64,000 nucleotides of DNA from Salinispirillum marinum (GTDB lineage Bacteria; Pseudomonadota; Gammaproteobacteria; Pseudomonadales; Natronospirillaceae). The translations under genes and the position numbers were made by a program. The notes beneath the pieces were generated by a model. That model did not search any database and was not told the DNA's origin. It saw nothing but the letters and a program-made list of their open reading frames with translations. Position 1 is the stretch's first letter. Every line of letters starts with the position of its first letter. This document shows positions 8,382 through 18,025 of this stretch, piece after piece. The stretch lies in assembly GCF_042651565.1 (NCBI RefSeq), contig NZ_JBHSDF010000004.1. The stretch is one strand, 5' to 3'.

Positions 8382-10145
8382 TCAGCTAAAGGTCGAGTGC
8401 AGTTGGTAGTAATGTCCACGTTGCTCTAGTAATTCCCGATGTGTCCCAGATTCCACCACCACGCCTTGATCCAGCACGTAAATCACATCGGCGTTCATTA
8501 CTGTGGACAAGCGGTGCGCAATCACCAAGGTTGTCTTTCGCCGAGCCAATGCATCGAGTGTTTCCTGAATCAACTTCTCGGTACGTGTATCCAGTGCCGA
8601 CGTCGCTTCGTCCAGCAACAGTATAGGAGCATCCCGCAACAACGCCCGGGCAATGGCAACGCGCTGGCGCTGCCCGCCCGACAAATTAGAACCACGAGGC
8701 CCTGCCAATGTTTCCAAACCACCCGGCAACGTGTTGGTAAAATCCATTACCCTCGCTTCGGTTGCCGCTTGATTTACTTCCGCTTCACCCGCTTCCAATT
8801 TACCCAATAAAATATTTTGCTTAATCGTTTCGTCAAACAACGCGGAATCCTGACTGACGACGGCAAACAGTGATCGTAGCTCTATCAAATTGAGTTGATC
8901 TGTGGAAACGTCACCCAAGAGCACCTGCCCTGAATCGGGTTCTATCAAACGGGTGAGTAAGTTAAACAACGTGGACTTGCCAGCACCGGAAGCACCGACA
9001 ATGGCGGTCATTTTTCCCGCCGGCGCACGCAACGTCAGTCCGCGTAGCACGGACAGTTCACCATAACTAAAATTAATGTTGTCAAACACCACATCACAAT
9101 GCTGGATATCTTTGGGAATGGGTTGTATCGCCGTTACATTCTTTATCGTCGGGGCAAGATCAAGCACGGCATAAATGCGCTCTAAGCTCGCACTCGCGGC
9201 TTGAAAAGCACCACTGATATTGCTTAATCGGCGTAACGGATCAAAGATCAGGGCCATGGCCGTAAAAAAGCTCATGAAATCGCCTACCGACTTTTCACCT
9301 GCGATAATTTCTTGTCCACCATAAATCACCACGGCCACAAAACCGAATCCAGCCACTAGGTCGATCATCGCTGGCATACCGGCTTTACCGATTTCGGAAC
9401 GGCGTTGAAACCGAAAGAACTGCCCAACTTCTTTCTGGAAACGCTGATCTTCGTAAGCTTCGAGATTATTCTGCTTAATGGCATTGACGCCATGGAAAAT
9501 TTCATCGAGACGCATGGAAAGAATCGAGGAAATTTGCCGGGAACGGCGCGTTGTGCGAAGGATCAGTCGCCGCAACAACGAAATAGGAAACGCCAACAAC
9601 GGCAAGCCAAACAACGCAAATAACGCCCACTTCCAGTCCACCATAAAGGCAACGGTCAGCAAGGCAATGAGTGAAATGCTGTCTCGACCCAAATTGAGTA
9701 ACGCAGTACTGGCGAAGCCTTTTAGTGCTTCAGTATCACCACGTACACGGTCAATCAACGCGCCCGGAGAGTACTTGCCATAAAACGCACTGTCTTGCCT
9801 GATAAGGTGACTGAGCATGGCTTTTTGGAGCCCAGTGACAACCCGCAAACCGACCGTAACGGTGATCACACGCTGCCCAAAACCACCGACGGCCCGGGCC
9901 GTAAAGACAATAAAAATCGCCATGGCGATCCACACCACATCCGACTGACTGCCCTCGACAAAAACCAAATCAAACATGGGCTTTACAAGGTAACTCAGTA
10001 ACCCAAGTGCGCTACCCTCGATAACCACCAATACGGCGGCTATTGAAATCAAGCCTACATGATGCCGTAGGTAATCCTGCCAAAGGCGCTTTAATAATTC
10101 GCGTCTGGGGGTATCGTGATGCGTTTCCAAACTGTAATCATTCAC
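8382..10145 (-). CDS. msbA: Lipid A/LPS flippase MsbA (ABC exporter)
   Basis: Flips lipid A-core across the inner membrane. The N-terminal half has six membrane helices; the ATPase has Walker A VGASGAGKST, signature LSGGQRQR and Walker B ILLLDEATSALD. I place the start at the GTG of 10143-10145, which overlaps the stop of the upstream phosphatase gene and has AAGG nine bases before it. That gives 587 residues, close to the usual 582. A longer frame reaching 10229 would run into the phosphatase gene. Confidence 0.87.
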   Translation of the reverse strand: MNDYSLETHHDTPRRELLKRLWQDYLRHHVGLISIAAVLVVIEGSALGLLSYLVKPMFDLVFVEGSQSDVVWIAMAIFIVFTARAVGGFGQRVITVTVGLRVVTGLQKAMLSHLIRQDSAFYGKYSPGALIDRVRGDTEALKGFASTALLNLGRDSISLIALLTVAFMVDWKWALFALFGLPLLAFPISLLRRLILRTTRRSRQISSILSMRLDEIFHGVNAIKQNNLEAYEDQRFQKEVGQFFRFQRRSEIGKAGMPAMIDLVAGFGFVAVVIYGGQEIIAGEKSVGDFMSFFTAMALIFDPLRRLSNISGAFQAASASLERIYAVLDLAPTIKNVTAIQPIPKDIQHCDVVFDNINFSYGELSVLRGLTLRAPAGKMTAIVGASGAGKSTLFNLLTRLIEPDSGQVLLGDVSTDQLNLIELRSLFAVVSQDSALFDETIKQNILLGKLEAGEAEVNQAATEARVMDFTNTLPGGLETLAGPRGSNLSGGQRQRVAIARALLRDAPILLLDEATSALDTRTEKLIQETLDALARRKTTLVIAHRLSTVMNADVIYVLDQGVVVESGTHRELLEQRGHYYQLHSTFS

Positions 10146-10827
10146 GGCGTAATACCTTGTCGACAAACCAAGCAGAAAACCCTCTAGGTTGAAATGACGC
10201 ACGTAAAGCTCGCGGGTCATAATGGTCACGCACCCAATCTTTCAGACGGATAGGTGTTTTTTCATTGTATCGCTCATAAGCTTCCAGAAACGCAAACAAC
10301 ATTCCTGTTTTAGCACCACGGAAATGTAAATACCGCCATGACAGATGGCTTTTGGCGTCGTCTATTGTGCCTTGTCCAGTAAACAATAAATACAACGCAG
10401 CCGCGAAGCCTGAACGATCGGCACCCGATTTACAGTGAAACAACACGGGTGTTTCAACACGCTCAAATAACGAGAGCAACTCCAGCACCACATCAGAATC
10501 AGGCGCGCCACGAGAAGACATTTTAAACGCAATAAGTTCCAGATTCGCTTGTTTACAGGCTGCCACTTCAAGAATAGACGCGCCACCAGTGGTTAAGCCG
10601 CGTAAGCTGATCACCGTCCTCAAACCTTCCCGCGCTAGTTTGACAAGTTGCTGCGGCGTTGGTTGGTTTGAACGCCAAGCATCTGGTGTGAATTGTGTTG
10701 GCCGGTTCCAAAAGAACCGGAGTAAACCATGATCATAAATCATAGCATCCAGCCAAACCACAATGCGTATCCGGCGAAGGTGCATACGACCGGCCCACGT
10801 TGAACGCCATTGTCGGTAATCCATCAT
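10138..10827 (-). CDS. HCx5R (dual-specificity-type) phosphatase, copy 1
   Basis: About 229 residues with the cysteine phosphatase loop HCKSGADRSG (Cys nucleophile, Arg phosphate binder). An upstream WRSNQPTP segment is shared with the second copy at 11473. There is no signal peptide, so it is probably cytoplasmic or membrane-associated. The ATG at 10827 overlaps the kinase stop (ATGA). Its place between msbA and a sugar-kinase-like gene suggests removal of phosphate from LPS core or a lipid intermediate; the substrate is inference. Confidence 0.75.
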   Translation of the reverse strand: MMDYRQWRSTWAGRMHLRRIRIVVWLDAMIYDHGLLRFFWNRPTQFTPDAWRSNQPTPQQLVKLAREGLRTVISLRGLTTGGASILEVAACKQANLELIAFKMSSRGAPDSDVVLELLSLFERVETPVLFHCKSGADRSGFAAALYLLFTGQGTIDDAKSHLSWRYLHFRGAKTGMLFAFLEAYERYNEKTPIRLKDWVRDHYDPRALRASFQPRGFSAWFVDKVLRRE

Positions 10828-11471
10828 GATCTTGCCTTGACCGCTTCTGCCGACCAACGGTTAACTTTTTCGGCAAAAATACGTTTTTGTCGAGCACTCA
10901 AGAACTTGAACCAGCGTTGCACCGGAAAGAACGTACGCTCACCCAACCCGTCAATGATCAAAAAACGCTCATCGGGCGAATCGGCTTTTTCAAGGACGAT
11001 ATTCTCCAGATTCAAGTCGCCTATCACCAATTCAGTTTCTACGATTGCATCCAACATCAACTTAAGGGCCTTTGCTCGATCTGCTGTCATTCGGCCATCG
11101 TCTAGTAACGTGCGTACGGTAGGTGCAATCAGACCGGCGCTATCGCGCGCCGCAGCCACCAACAAGCCAAGCCCCAAATCAGTATCAATAACACCGTAAA
11201 TAGGCGCGATATACTCGGTAACCCGACCATAATCGCGGTAGCGAGACTCTACGAACTGTGTTAAATCTCGAAGGATGCCCGTGCTGTACTGGAAGTGATC
11301 CTCCACATTGGCCATCCATACCCTTACACCTCGCGCCTCTGCCAAGTTCTTTCTGGATTTATGGACCTTTATCAACAAATTAGGATCTAGCGGATGCTCG
11401 AACACCATGCGTGTCTTGCTGTGCAACAAAGGCGTTACATGAGCAAGCTCTACTGGGCTTAGAACTGACAT
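10824..11471 (-). CDS. YrbL-like (PhoP-regulated type) protein-kinase-fold protein
   Basis: 215 residues matching the YrbL family (PhoP regulatory network protein): an N-terminal VFEHPLDPNLLIKVHK lysine strand, a catalytic-loop region VIGDLNLENIVL and a metal loop IDGLGERT. The usual His of the HGD motif is Ile here, while the Asp and Asn remain. The start at 11471 has GGGAG just upstream and follows the previous stop by one base. The kinase-fold gene sits between two phosphatase paralogues, which suggests opposing phosphorylation and dephosphorylation of an LPS-related substrate. Confidence 0.7.
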   Translation of the reverse strand: MSVLSPVELAHVTPLLHSKTRMVFEHPLDPNLLIKVHKSRKNLAEARGVRVWMANVEDHFQYSTGILRDLTQFVESRYRDYGRVTEYIAPIYGVIDTDLGLGLLVAAARDSAGLIAPTVRTLLDDGRMTADRAKALKLMLDAIVETELVIGDLNLENIVLEKADSPDERFLIIDGLGERTFFPVQRWFKFLSARQKRIFAEKVNRWSAEAVKARS

Positions 11472-11472
11472 A

Positions 11473-12105
11473 TCACTCCCGCCGCAACACGACGTCAACT
11501 AACCAAACCAATGGACCTTTAGGATTAAATGATCGAGTAACTTGCTCACGGTCATAATGATTATCCAACCACTCATCAAACCCAACGCTGGTTTGTCGAT
11601 ACGCATTTTCATAGGCCAACAAAAACCAATCCATCATACCGGTAGCGGCATGGCGAATATGCAAATACCGCCACGAAAGCGCTTGTTTCGCTTCATCCAA
11701 GGGTCGACCAGACCAGAGCAGAAAAAGCGCCGAGACCAAACCGGCACGATCCGCCCCAGACTTGCAATGCAGCAGCAATGGCCGAGGCGCCTCGTGAAAG
11801 AGTTGTCGCAAAGCCTGCAACTGATCTTTGGTGGGTGGTCGTCGTGAACTCATTTTTAAATTATGCAAAGTGACTTGAGTTCGCTGACAAGCCTCGACTT
11901 CCAATCGGAACGCACTGCTCTTGCCTTCCCCACGCAAATTTAACACCGTTTTAAAACCACGCTGTGCCAGTGAATTGATTCTCCATGGCGTAGGTTGATT
12001 TGAACGCCATACACCAGGCACCACCTCAGCAGGGCGATTGAAAAACAACCGAATTAGACCCAAGTCAATAAAAAGTAGGTGGCAGACAGTTAAAAGGCGT
12101 CGCAT
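11473..12105 (-). CDS. HCx5R phosphatase, copy 2 (paralogue of 10138-10827)
   Basis: Shares the order of conserved blocks with copy 1: FNRPAEVVPGVWRSNQPTP, LRQLF, the phosphatase loop HCKSGADRAG and a C-terminal VDVVLRRE almost identical to VDKVLRRE of copy 1. This shows an old tandem duplication around the kinase gene. The start is uncertain. I use the ATG at 12105 because it aligns with the conserved region, but the frame stays open to 12249 and a non-ATG start upstream is possible; no clear RBS decides it. Confidence 0.68.
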   Translation of the reverse strand: MRRLLTVCHLLFIDLGLIRLFFNRPAEVVPGVWRSNQPTPWRINSLAQRGFKTVLNLRGEGKSSAFRLEVEACQRTQVTLHNLKMSSRRPPTKDQLQALRQLFHEAPRPLLLHCKSGADRAGLVSALFLLWSGRPLDEAKQALSWRYLHIRHAATGMMDWFLLAYENAYRQTSVGFDEWLDNHYDREQVTRSFNPKGPLVWLVDVVLRRE

Positions 12106-12326
12106 TCTGTGGGTTAAGGCTTCCGGCGCGGTTGAACGCGAAGCCTTGGACTGATCAGGAGACTTTATCAAACGCGATGACCCGCAGTACGATGAGTGGT
12201 CTGCGTATAATAACGAAACACACTGACGCTGCCTACCGCCACCGCCCACCCATTGGCCCTAGCGCCGCACTAGGCTACTATAGCCGCCTTGTTTATTAGG
12301 TTCCCGGAATCCGTCAACACTGTTTT

Positions 12327-14531
12327 ATGAAGACACGTCAGCAATTCCTCACCCTCGCTGAGCTCGGCATCTCATCTTATTCCGGAGAAGTTTTGTCTGC
12401 GTTCGATAACCTGCATGGCAAGGAATGGCTAGCAACGCTCACCCGTACCCTGGCAAAACTAGATGATCAGCACCTGCTCTACAAACAACGGAACCGGGTG
12501 TACCGGATTGCTGATCCAACAGGTCCTGGTGAACTGTGCGTCAAGGTTTTCAAAAAGCCTGATCGTTTGCGCAGTACGTTCTATCGCCAACAAGGTAGCA
12601 AAGCACAACGCGCTCACCAATTCGCCAAACACCTGTTCGCTCAGCATGCAGCGGTAACAGAGCCGGTAGGATTCATCGAGCAGTGGCAAGGCTCACAATT
12701 GGTGGAAAGCGCATTGATCAGCCGATTTTACCCCAATGCTACTGATCTTTATTCCGAAATGACGTACTTGTTGCGCGACCATCCTTATGCGGGTGCATTT
12801 GTAAACTTAATTCGTGTAACCGCGCAAGCGGTAAGAAAAATGCACGATAGCGGCTTTCTTCACGGTGACTTAGGCCCACAAAACATCCTGTTGACCCGAA
12901 CCGGTGATGCCTCGTGGACTTCTCCTGTTTTTATTGATTTAAATCGCGGACAGCTCTGCTCAAACCCTACCCTAAGACAACGCGCACGTGATCTTGAGCG
13001 AATGAAAATTCCGACGCATTTTTTGCGTATATTTCATCACATATACTTTAATGATGGGGCCGTTCCCGCTGAGTTTTTACGCTGGGACGAACACTATCGC
13101 GCCCGGTTTCGCTTGCATCAGCGCTCCCGTAAATATCGTCACCCCATACGTACGCTAAAGAATATTTGGTCGCCGAATGTGGATAACCGTAAACACACAT
13201 CAACCGGGCAGCCCGTCCCAAGGGATGTATGGTTGTGGGATGAGTTTTCTGCCCAACCATCGGTCATGCACCGCAAAAAAGAACGCGCCAGAGAGCGCAA
13301 ATTATCAGACCTTTGGACAACCATTGTCGCAACGCTGCAGGCAGCACCCGGTATCTACAAGTACTACCGGGAACGTAAAGCCAGTATGTATCAAAAGCCG
13401 ATCGATATGCGCCAAAGATTGGGCATCAGTGTGGAAGTAGATGATAGTTTTGCGCGGCAACAGAAAGCACTTGTCGAATTACCCGCCAGTAATATTCTCA
13501 TGCGCTGCTATTACCATCTGGGTACATCACACATTACCGCCTGTCATGGTGCCATTCGCGCCCTGAAAGCAGACGGCCACAAGGTGTCTTTGGCCTTAAT
13601 TCAATCCCGTGATGCGGTCATTCATCCCGAGCGTTGGTTCGACTTCGTTGATCAAGCACTTGAGCGCCTGCATGATTATTTAGACTGCGTTGAAGTGGGT
13701 CATGCGGTCAATCGGGTTAAGTGGGGGTTTTGGAACCTTGAAGAAATAACCCGCCTCTGGCCAACCGATGGCCGCTGGAAAGCACGCTACCCTCACCTCA
13801 CCTTTATTGGCCCGGCGGTTAATGATTTCGAATTTCAATACTACCCACCGTTGCTTGCGCGAGCGGGTCAGCAATTCGATGCGTTGTCAGGCCATTTGTA
13901 TGTTGACCGGCGTGGCGCACCTGAAACAGCACAAAACGGTTTCAGCAGCTTGGAAAAGGGGCTGTTAGCCAAAGCTCTTGCTGACCAAGCAGGAAAACAT
14001 GACTTTTACGTCACCGAGGTAAACTGGCCACTAAAGAACACGGGATTGTATTCACCGGTTGCCGGGGCGTATCAGGTAAAGGATTCCAAGGAAAGTAATC
14101 TCCATGTCAGTGAAGAACTCAGCGCCGCTTACATGGTGCGCTATGCACTGATTACCCTCTGTTCTGGTGCAGTATCAGGTATTTGGTGGTGGCGACTGGC
14201 ACACCCAGGGTTTGGCTTAATCGATACGGAACAAGGATGGCGCTTACGCCCGGGCTGGCATGCGTTTGCTACTTTTCAAAGAAACCTGGCGAAAACTACT
14301 TTTGTCCAGAAGCGCCAACAGGGTGAGATTCAGTGGTGGGATTTCGTCGCCACAGACACAGGGCAGCCCACTTTAAGTATCGCCTACGCCTTGCATGCAA
14401 CACCACTTCAAATACCCAGGGAGTTTTTGTCAGGATCTGACCTGTATGGTCAAGCCTTGTCGTTCAACACCGATAGAACGCTGTTGGTCAATGAATATCC
14501 CACCTATTTCTTTTATCAGAAGCAACCCTGA
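12327..14531 (+). CDS. Fusion: LPS-kinase-like domain plus glycoside-hydrolase-like domain
   Basis: 734 residues with two parts. Residues about 60-215 are a kinase fold of the WaaP/InaA/Kdo-kinase kind: HGDLGPQN begins at 179 and the metal-binding FIDLNRG follows about residue 205. A basic linker (about 250-370) precedes a second half (about 385-700) that resembles a TIM-barrel glycosidase, with a candidate nucleophile Glu564 in VTEVNWP and a late tryptophan-rich IWWWRLAHPG strand. No signal peptide is present. It is divergent from the phosphatase triplet and followed 2 bp later by a glycosyltransferase-like gene. The activity of the second half is inferred from fold-level resemblance only. 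Confidence 0.65.
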   Translation: MKTRQQFLTLAELGISSYSGEVLSAFDNLHGKEWLATLTRTLAKLDDQHLLYKQRNRVYRIADPTGPGELCVKVFKKPDRLRSTFYRQQGSKAQRAHQFAKHLFAQHAAVTEPVGFIEQWQGSQLVESALISRFYPNATDLYSEMTYLLRDHPYAGAFVNLIRVTAQAVRKMHDSGFLHGDLGPQNILLTRTGDASWTSPVFIDLNRGQLCSNPTLRQRARDLERMKIPTHFLRIFHHIYFNDGAVPAEFLRWDEHYRARFRLHQRSRKYRHPIRTLKNIWSPNVDNRKHTSTGQPVPRDVWLWDEFSAQPSVMHRKKERARERKLSDLWTTIVATLQAAPGIYKYYRERKASMYQKPIDMRQRLGISVEVDDSFARQQKALVELPASNILMRCYYHLGTSHITACHGAIRALKADGHKVSLALIQSRDAVIHPERWFDFVDQALERLHDYLDCVEVGHAVNRVKWGFWNLEEITRLWPTDGRWKARYPHLTFIGPAVNDFEFQYYPPLLARAGQQFDALSGHLYVDRRGAPETAQNGFSSLEKGLLAKALADQAGKHDFYVTEVNWPLKNTGLYSPVAGAYQVKDSKESNLHVSEELSAAYMVRYALITLCSGAVSGIWWWRLAHPGFGLIDTEQGWRLRPGWHAFATFQRNLAKTTFVQKRQQGEIQWWDFVATDTGQPTLSIAYALHATPLQIPREFLSGSDLYGQALSFNTDRTLLVNEYPTYFFYQKQP

Positions 14532-14533
14532 CT

Positions 14534-15697
14534 ATGCGCATTCTATTGAAGAGATTAGGCCGCTGGCTGGACAAAACATGGCGCACTCATCGCCCGGTAT
14601 TGTTGCCAACGTTTTACCGTGCGTACCGAGACCTCAAACAACGAGCTGTCCCGATTCCCAAGGGCGCGCAACTTCTGATCGTCTTTGACCTACGCAATAA
14701 CCGTGTGGATGGCCCACAAGGCCGACGTTTCTACAATTTAGCCACCATGTGGATCAAAGCGGGTTATCATCCTGTTTTTATCGACCGGCAACGCTTTTTA
14801 GCTAACCCTAGAGCCAACTTTAAAGCTCGCGTATTCAAGCACCACTTTTCACTGATAAACGATCTCTCCGACCTAGCGCCTTATATTAAACAGAGCGTAG
14901 TGCTAACCGACCAGTCTGTTGCTGCGCATCCGTTTCGACAGCAAGCTCTCGCAATTATGGAAATCAGCTTAGCGGTTGGCCCGCCGCAACAAGGTGACGA
15001 ACATGCGTGGCCATTCCCGATGTTTCCTATCATTTATGACGAACACCTAGATGATTCACTAGATTCAGCACGCGCTAATGATCGCTTGTGGACTTTTTTC
15101 TTCGGTGGACGCTCGTCAGGGCACAGTTACGACAAAGGCTGGGTGAGCTCCATCTACAGTAAAGTACCACGTAATCGCTACCTAGCTCTGGTCGAATACG
15201 CACTTGAACAAGAACACATACCCTTAACACAACCGAAGGGTGGCGATAACTGGCAGGCACCGCCCCAACCTAATGCGCTATTTATTCGCAATGAACAGTG
15301 CAAAATACCCTTAACTCAATGGTTACCTACCATCGCCAGCGCGCGTTTTTTTCTGGCGTGCCCCGGCGTAAGATACCCTATGTCACACAATGCCATTGAA
15401 GCACTCGCGGTCGGCACCGTACCCATTTTGGAATATCCAGAAGATTTCTTTCCAACTCTTGAAGATGGCAAAAATTGCCTAACATTCTCAGGCGAACAAG
15501 GCTTGCTCACAACCATCCAGCGTGCCGCCCACATGACCCACGATGAATGGCTAAGTCTTTCTGCAGGCGCTCAAGCCTATTACGACAGCTACCTTGCGCC
15601 AAAAGCAGCGACACAGGGCTTTCTGTCAGCAGCAAAAGAGGGAAAAACGGTACTCCGGCTGGTGCCTTATCTGAAAGAAGGCGGTGGGTTGGTGTAA
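14534..15697 (+). CDS. Putative glycosyltransferase (exostosin-like GT-B)
   Basis: 387 residues, separated by 2 bp from the fusion gene. The C-terminal part (about 275-345) reads 'ARFFLACPGVRYPMSHNAIEALAVGTVPI', which matches the donor-site helix pattern of exostosin-type and other GT-B transferases (E.. in a glycine-rich loop, then a pocket strand). The N-terminal half is not recognisable. The operon context implies a role in LPS or surface glycan assembly. The family call is tentative. Confidence 0.5.
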   Translation: MRILLKRLGRWLDKTWRTHRPVLLPTFYRAYRDLKQRAVPIPKGAQLLIVFDLRNNRVDGPQGRRFYNLATMWIKAGYHPVFIDRQRFLANPRANFKARVFKHHFSLINDLSDLAPYIKQSVVLTDQSVAAHPFRQQALAIMEISLAVGPPQQGDEHAWPFPMFPIIYDEHLDDSLDSARANDRLWTFFFGGRSSGHSYDKGWVSSIYSKVPRNRYLALVEYALEQEHIPLTQPKGGDNWQAPPQPNALFIRNEQCKIPLTQWLPTIASARFFLACPGVRYPMSHNAIEALAVGTVPILEYPEDFFPTLEDGKNCLTFSGEQGLLTTIQRAAHMTHDEWLSLSAGAQAYYDSYLAPKAATQGFLSAAKEGKTVLRLVPYLKEGGGLV

Positions 15698-15706
15698 GTC
15701 ATGAGG

Positions 15707-16750
15707 CTAACATAACCCAGCGAATAACACCCTCAAACGAGACCGTACGGCACCTTCACCGAACCATTCAACGCCTTGCCGATGGATCGATTCTCGGTCA
15801 TCCACTGTCAAAGGCGTGGTCTTTCCTGCACCCTCAACCAATTTCTGTACAGTGTCCGTAGTCGTAATCGCGGGGCCTTGCTGCTCTTGTAACCAGTTAA
15901 GAAACGGGGTAGTCAAAGCCAGCACCGGAGTGCCACAACTTATGGCATAGAAATAACTGCCGCTCACCACCACATCGCTACCTTCATGTGCTAATACTAG
16001 TGCATTGGCACCAGCTACCAGAGCGTAGGCATCATCGTCAGACCAATATCTGGCAGCTATGGTCACATTCTTACCCTTAGCAGCCCGCTCTAACAACGCA
16101 AGATAAGACGGATCGTCAGCTTTACCAGCGATCACCAATTGGTTCGATACTCCCCAAGCGTCCACCAAAGCCAGCAAATTTTTATACCGGCTAATACGGC
16201 CAAAAGCGACGCAATAGCTCCCTTCAATCAATGGGTCTGGGTGTGAACGATTGTCTCGAGGGAAATCTGCATAATAAAGTGGATGGGGAACGTAATAACG
16301 ATGATCAGTTTGATGACCCGAGTGTGTGATAACAGCATCGAAGGACTGCTCCAGATGATCAATCAGTTGCTTGATTTTATGCTGATCGTCAGGTCGGGTG
16401 CTGTGCGGAAACTGGTTATGCCGAACCATAATAACGCGCCGTGAAAATAAGCGCAGAACGTATAATTTAACGAGAAAGGTTAACTGACCAAACATCCTGG
16501 CCTTGCCCGTGCGCCGATCAACGAGACAATTCTCTAGCCAACTCACCAAAACAACATCCACTTTTGGCAAGACGCGAATTAGGCGGTGCAATGCCAACAG
16601 CTTAATTCTGGGAAAAAGCACAGCCTGATGATTTTCCGGCAAACACGATTGCATCCTCAGCGTATAGGGGTTGTTTCCAACACCAGGATAGAACCCTACA
16701 CGCATCGCGCCCCGATGCGAGTCTGATGACTGGTGAAGCGCATCTGACAT
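15707..16750 (-). CDS. GT-B glycosyltransferase (GT4-like)
   Basis: 347 residues. The C-terminal half contains 'CVAFGRISRYKNLLALVDAW', a nucleotide-sugar domain start, and 'GSDVVVSGSYFYAISCGTPVLAL', a donor-site helix. The ATG at 16750 is 5 bp after the stop of the O-antigen ligase-like gene. An alternative ATG at 16705 (MRVGFYPGVGNNPY) aligns better with typical N-termini, so the start is open. It probably adds a core or O-chain sugar. Confidence 0.65.
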   Translation of the reverse strand: MSDALHQSSDSHRGAMRVGFYPGVGNNPYTLRMQSCLPENHQAVLFPRIKLLALHRLIRVLPKVDVVLVSWLENCLVDRRTGKARMFGQLTFLVKLYVLRLFSRRVIMVRHNQFPHSTRPDDQHKIKQLIDHLEQSFDAVITHSGHQTDHRYYVPHPLYYADFPRDNRSHPDPLIEGSYCVAFGRISRYKNLLALVDAWGVSNQLVIAGKADDPSYLALLERAAKGKNVTIAARYWSDDDAYALVAGANALVLAHEGSDVVVSGSYFYAISCGTPVLALTTPFLNWLQEQQGPAITTTDTVQKLVEGAGKTTPLTVDDRESIHRQGVEWFGEGAVRSRLRVLFAGLC

Positions 16751-16755
16751 AGCCG

Positions 16756-17982
16756 CTACACCGCCGCTTTAGAACGCTCGCTAAGCCTAAAAGCATAAGC
16801 TAGGGCGATAAAGGCCCACATCAAGCCTACTGGCCTAAAGTTATAGAAACCAAAATGCGTATTCAGAGGGAAGGCCATTACCAAGGCACAAATGAACATC
16901 ACGGTAGTCAGGTCCCAACGATTCTTTAAGGACTGCCATGTATGTCCCATCAAAATTGAGTAAAAAATCGCATACCCAATAAATCCGATGATCCCGGTCA
17001 TGGATAGTACATCAAGCACAAACATATGGGCGTAGCGCACCCACATACCTTCCCAGTTTCGAGCGGCGGCATAGTCCTTTACCGCATCAGAACCAACGCC
17101 CACCCAAGGATTCTCGATGAATGTCATCCAAGCGGCATACCAAATGGGTAAGCGCCCGGAGGTAGCGCTGTTCATAAACTCGTAGTCCCAAGTAAATAAC
17201 TGCAACGTATTGTCAGCACGCGCTCTGAATTCCGGCATCAACTGATACATGATTAATACGGCAGCAATACTTAACAAAACTCCAGTGACCAACCATTTAA
17301 TACTGATGGCTTTGATCCAGAAGAGGTAAAAAGCATATAGGGTCATAGCGACTAGAAAAGCCAACCAAGATGCCCGGCTACCACCGAGCAAAATAACGGT
17401 CAGCATCGGGAGTATTAAAAGCCAGGATAAACGAAACCAGCCACCACGGATGGCCAGCCGACGAACCATTTCTATAAAAATGGGAGCACTGTGCGCAATC
17501 ACAGTTCCGACGATGATGCCAGGATACCAAAGCCCCGTAAGACGCCCACTGACCATGGGATTCCCCAGTAGATTGGCGCCTGAAAAATATTGCAGTAACG
17601 CGTCAAAAATCCAGAAAAGTTGAAAACCAAAAAACACCAGCATCCAACGAAAAGGACTAAACCCAAACCTGAAGTGCCAAACGAATAGTGCGCTCACAAA
17701 ACCAAGCAAGGAAAACCGTAACACATCATTAAAGGTTTCTTCTTTATTGACCGCAAACACTAGGGTCAATAAGAGCGGGACCGCAATAAGCAACCCGAGA
17801 TAAATCGTCCAATTAAGTTCAGCATCCCAAGTCCGATAAATCGTCTTGGCGCTCAGCGCCCCCAAAACCAACAACAAAAAAACCGACAGGAGATAGGCTT
17901 CATCAAAGGGATAGACCAATAAAAATATTAGTCCTACTGCACCAAACAATTTAACTCGCCACTCACTAAGCCCTTGCAACAT
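16756..17982 (-). CDS. O-antigen ligase-like polytopic membrane protein (WaaL/Wzy_C)
   Basis: 408 residues with about eleven hydrophobic segments and a larger periplasmic loop near residues 255-330 (RADNTLQLFTWDYEF... WVGVGSDAVKDYAA). The segment LGGSRASWLAFLVAMTLY matches the Wzy_C/WaaL signature, in which the Arg is catalytic. WaaL joins O-antigen to lipid A-core, while Wzy polymerises it; the sequence alone does not separate these. Neighbouring glycosyltransferases support either. Confidence 0.72.
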   Translation of the reverse strand: MLQGLSEWRVKLFGAVGLIFLLVYPFDEAYLLSVFLLLVLGALSAKTIYRTWDAELNWTIYLGLLIAVPLLLTLVFAVNKEETFNDVLRFSLLGFVSALFVWHFRFGFSPFRWMLVFFGFQLFWIFDALLQYFSGANLLGNPMVSGRLTGLWYPGIIVGTVIAHSAPIFIEMVRRLAIRGGWFRLSWLLILPMLTVILLGGSRASWLAFLVAMTLYAFYLFWIKAISIKWLVTGVLLSIAAVLIMYQLMPEFRARADNTLQLFTWDYEFMNSATSGRLPIWYAAWMTFIENPWVGVGSDAVKDYAAARNWEGMWVRYAHMFVLDVLSMTGIIGFIGYAIFYSILMGHTWQSLKNRWDLTTVMFICALVMAFPLNTHFGFYNFRPVGLMWAFIALAYAFRLSERSKAAV

Positions 17983-18025
17983 AACTTTTCCTTCTCTTCA
18001 ACTTTTTGCGCCACCCAGGGCACGA

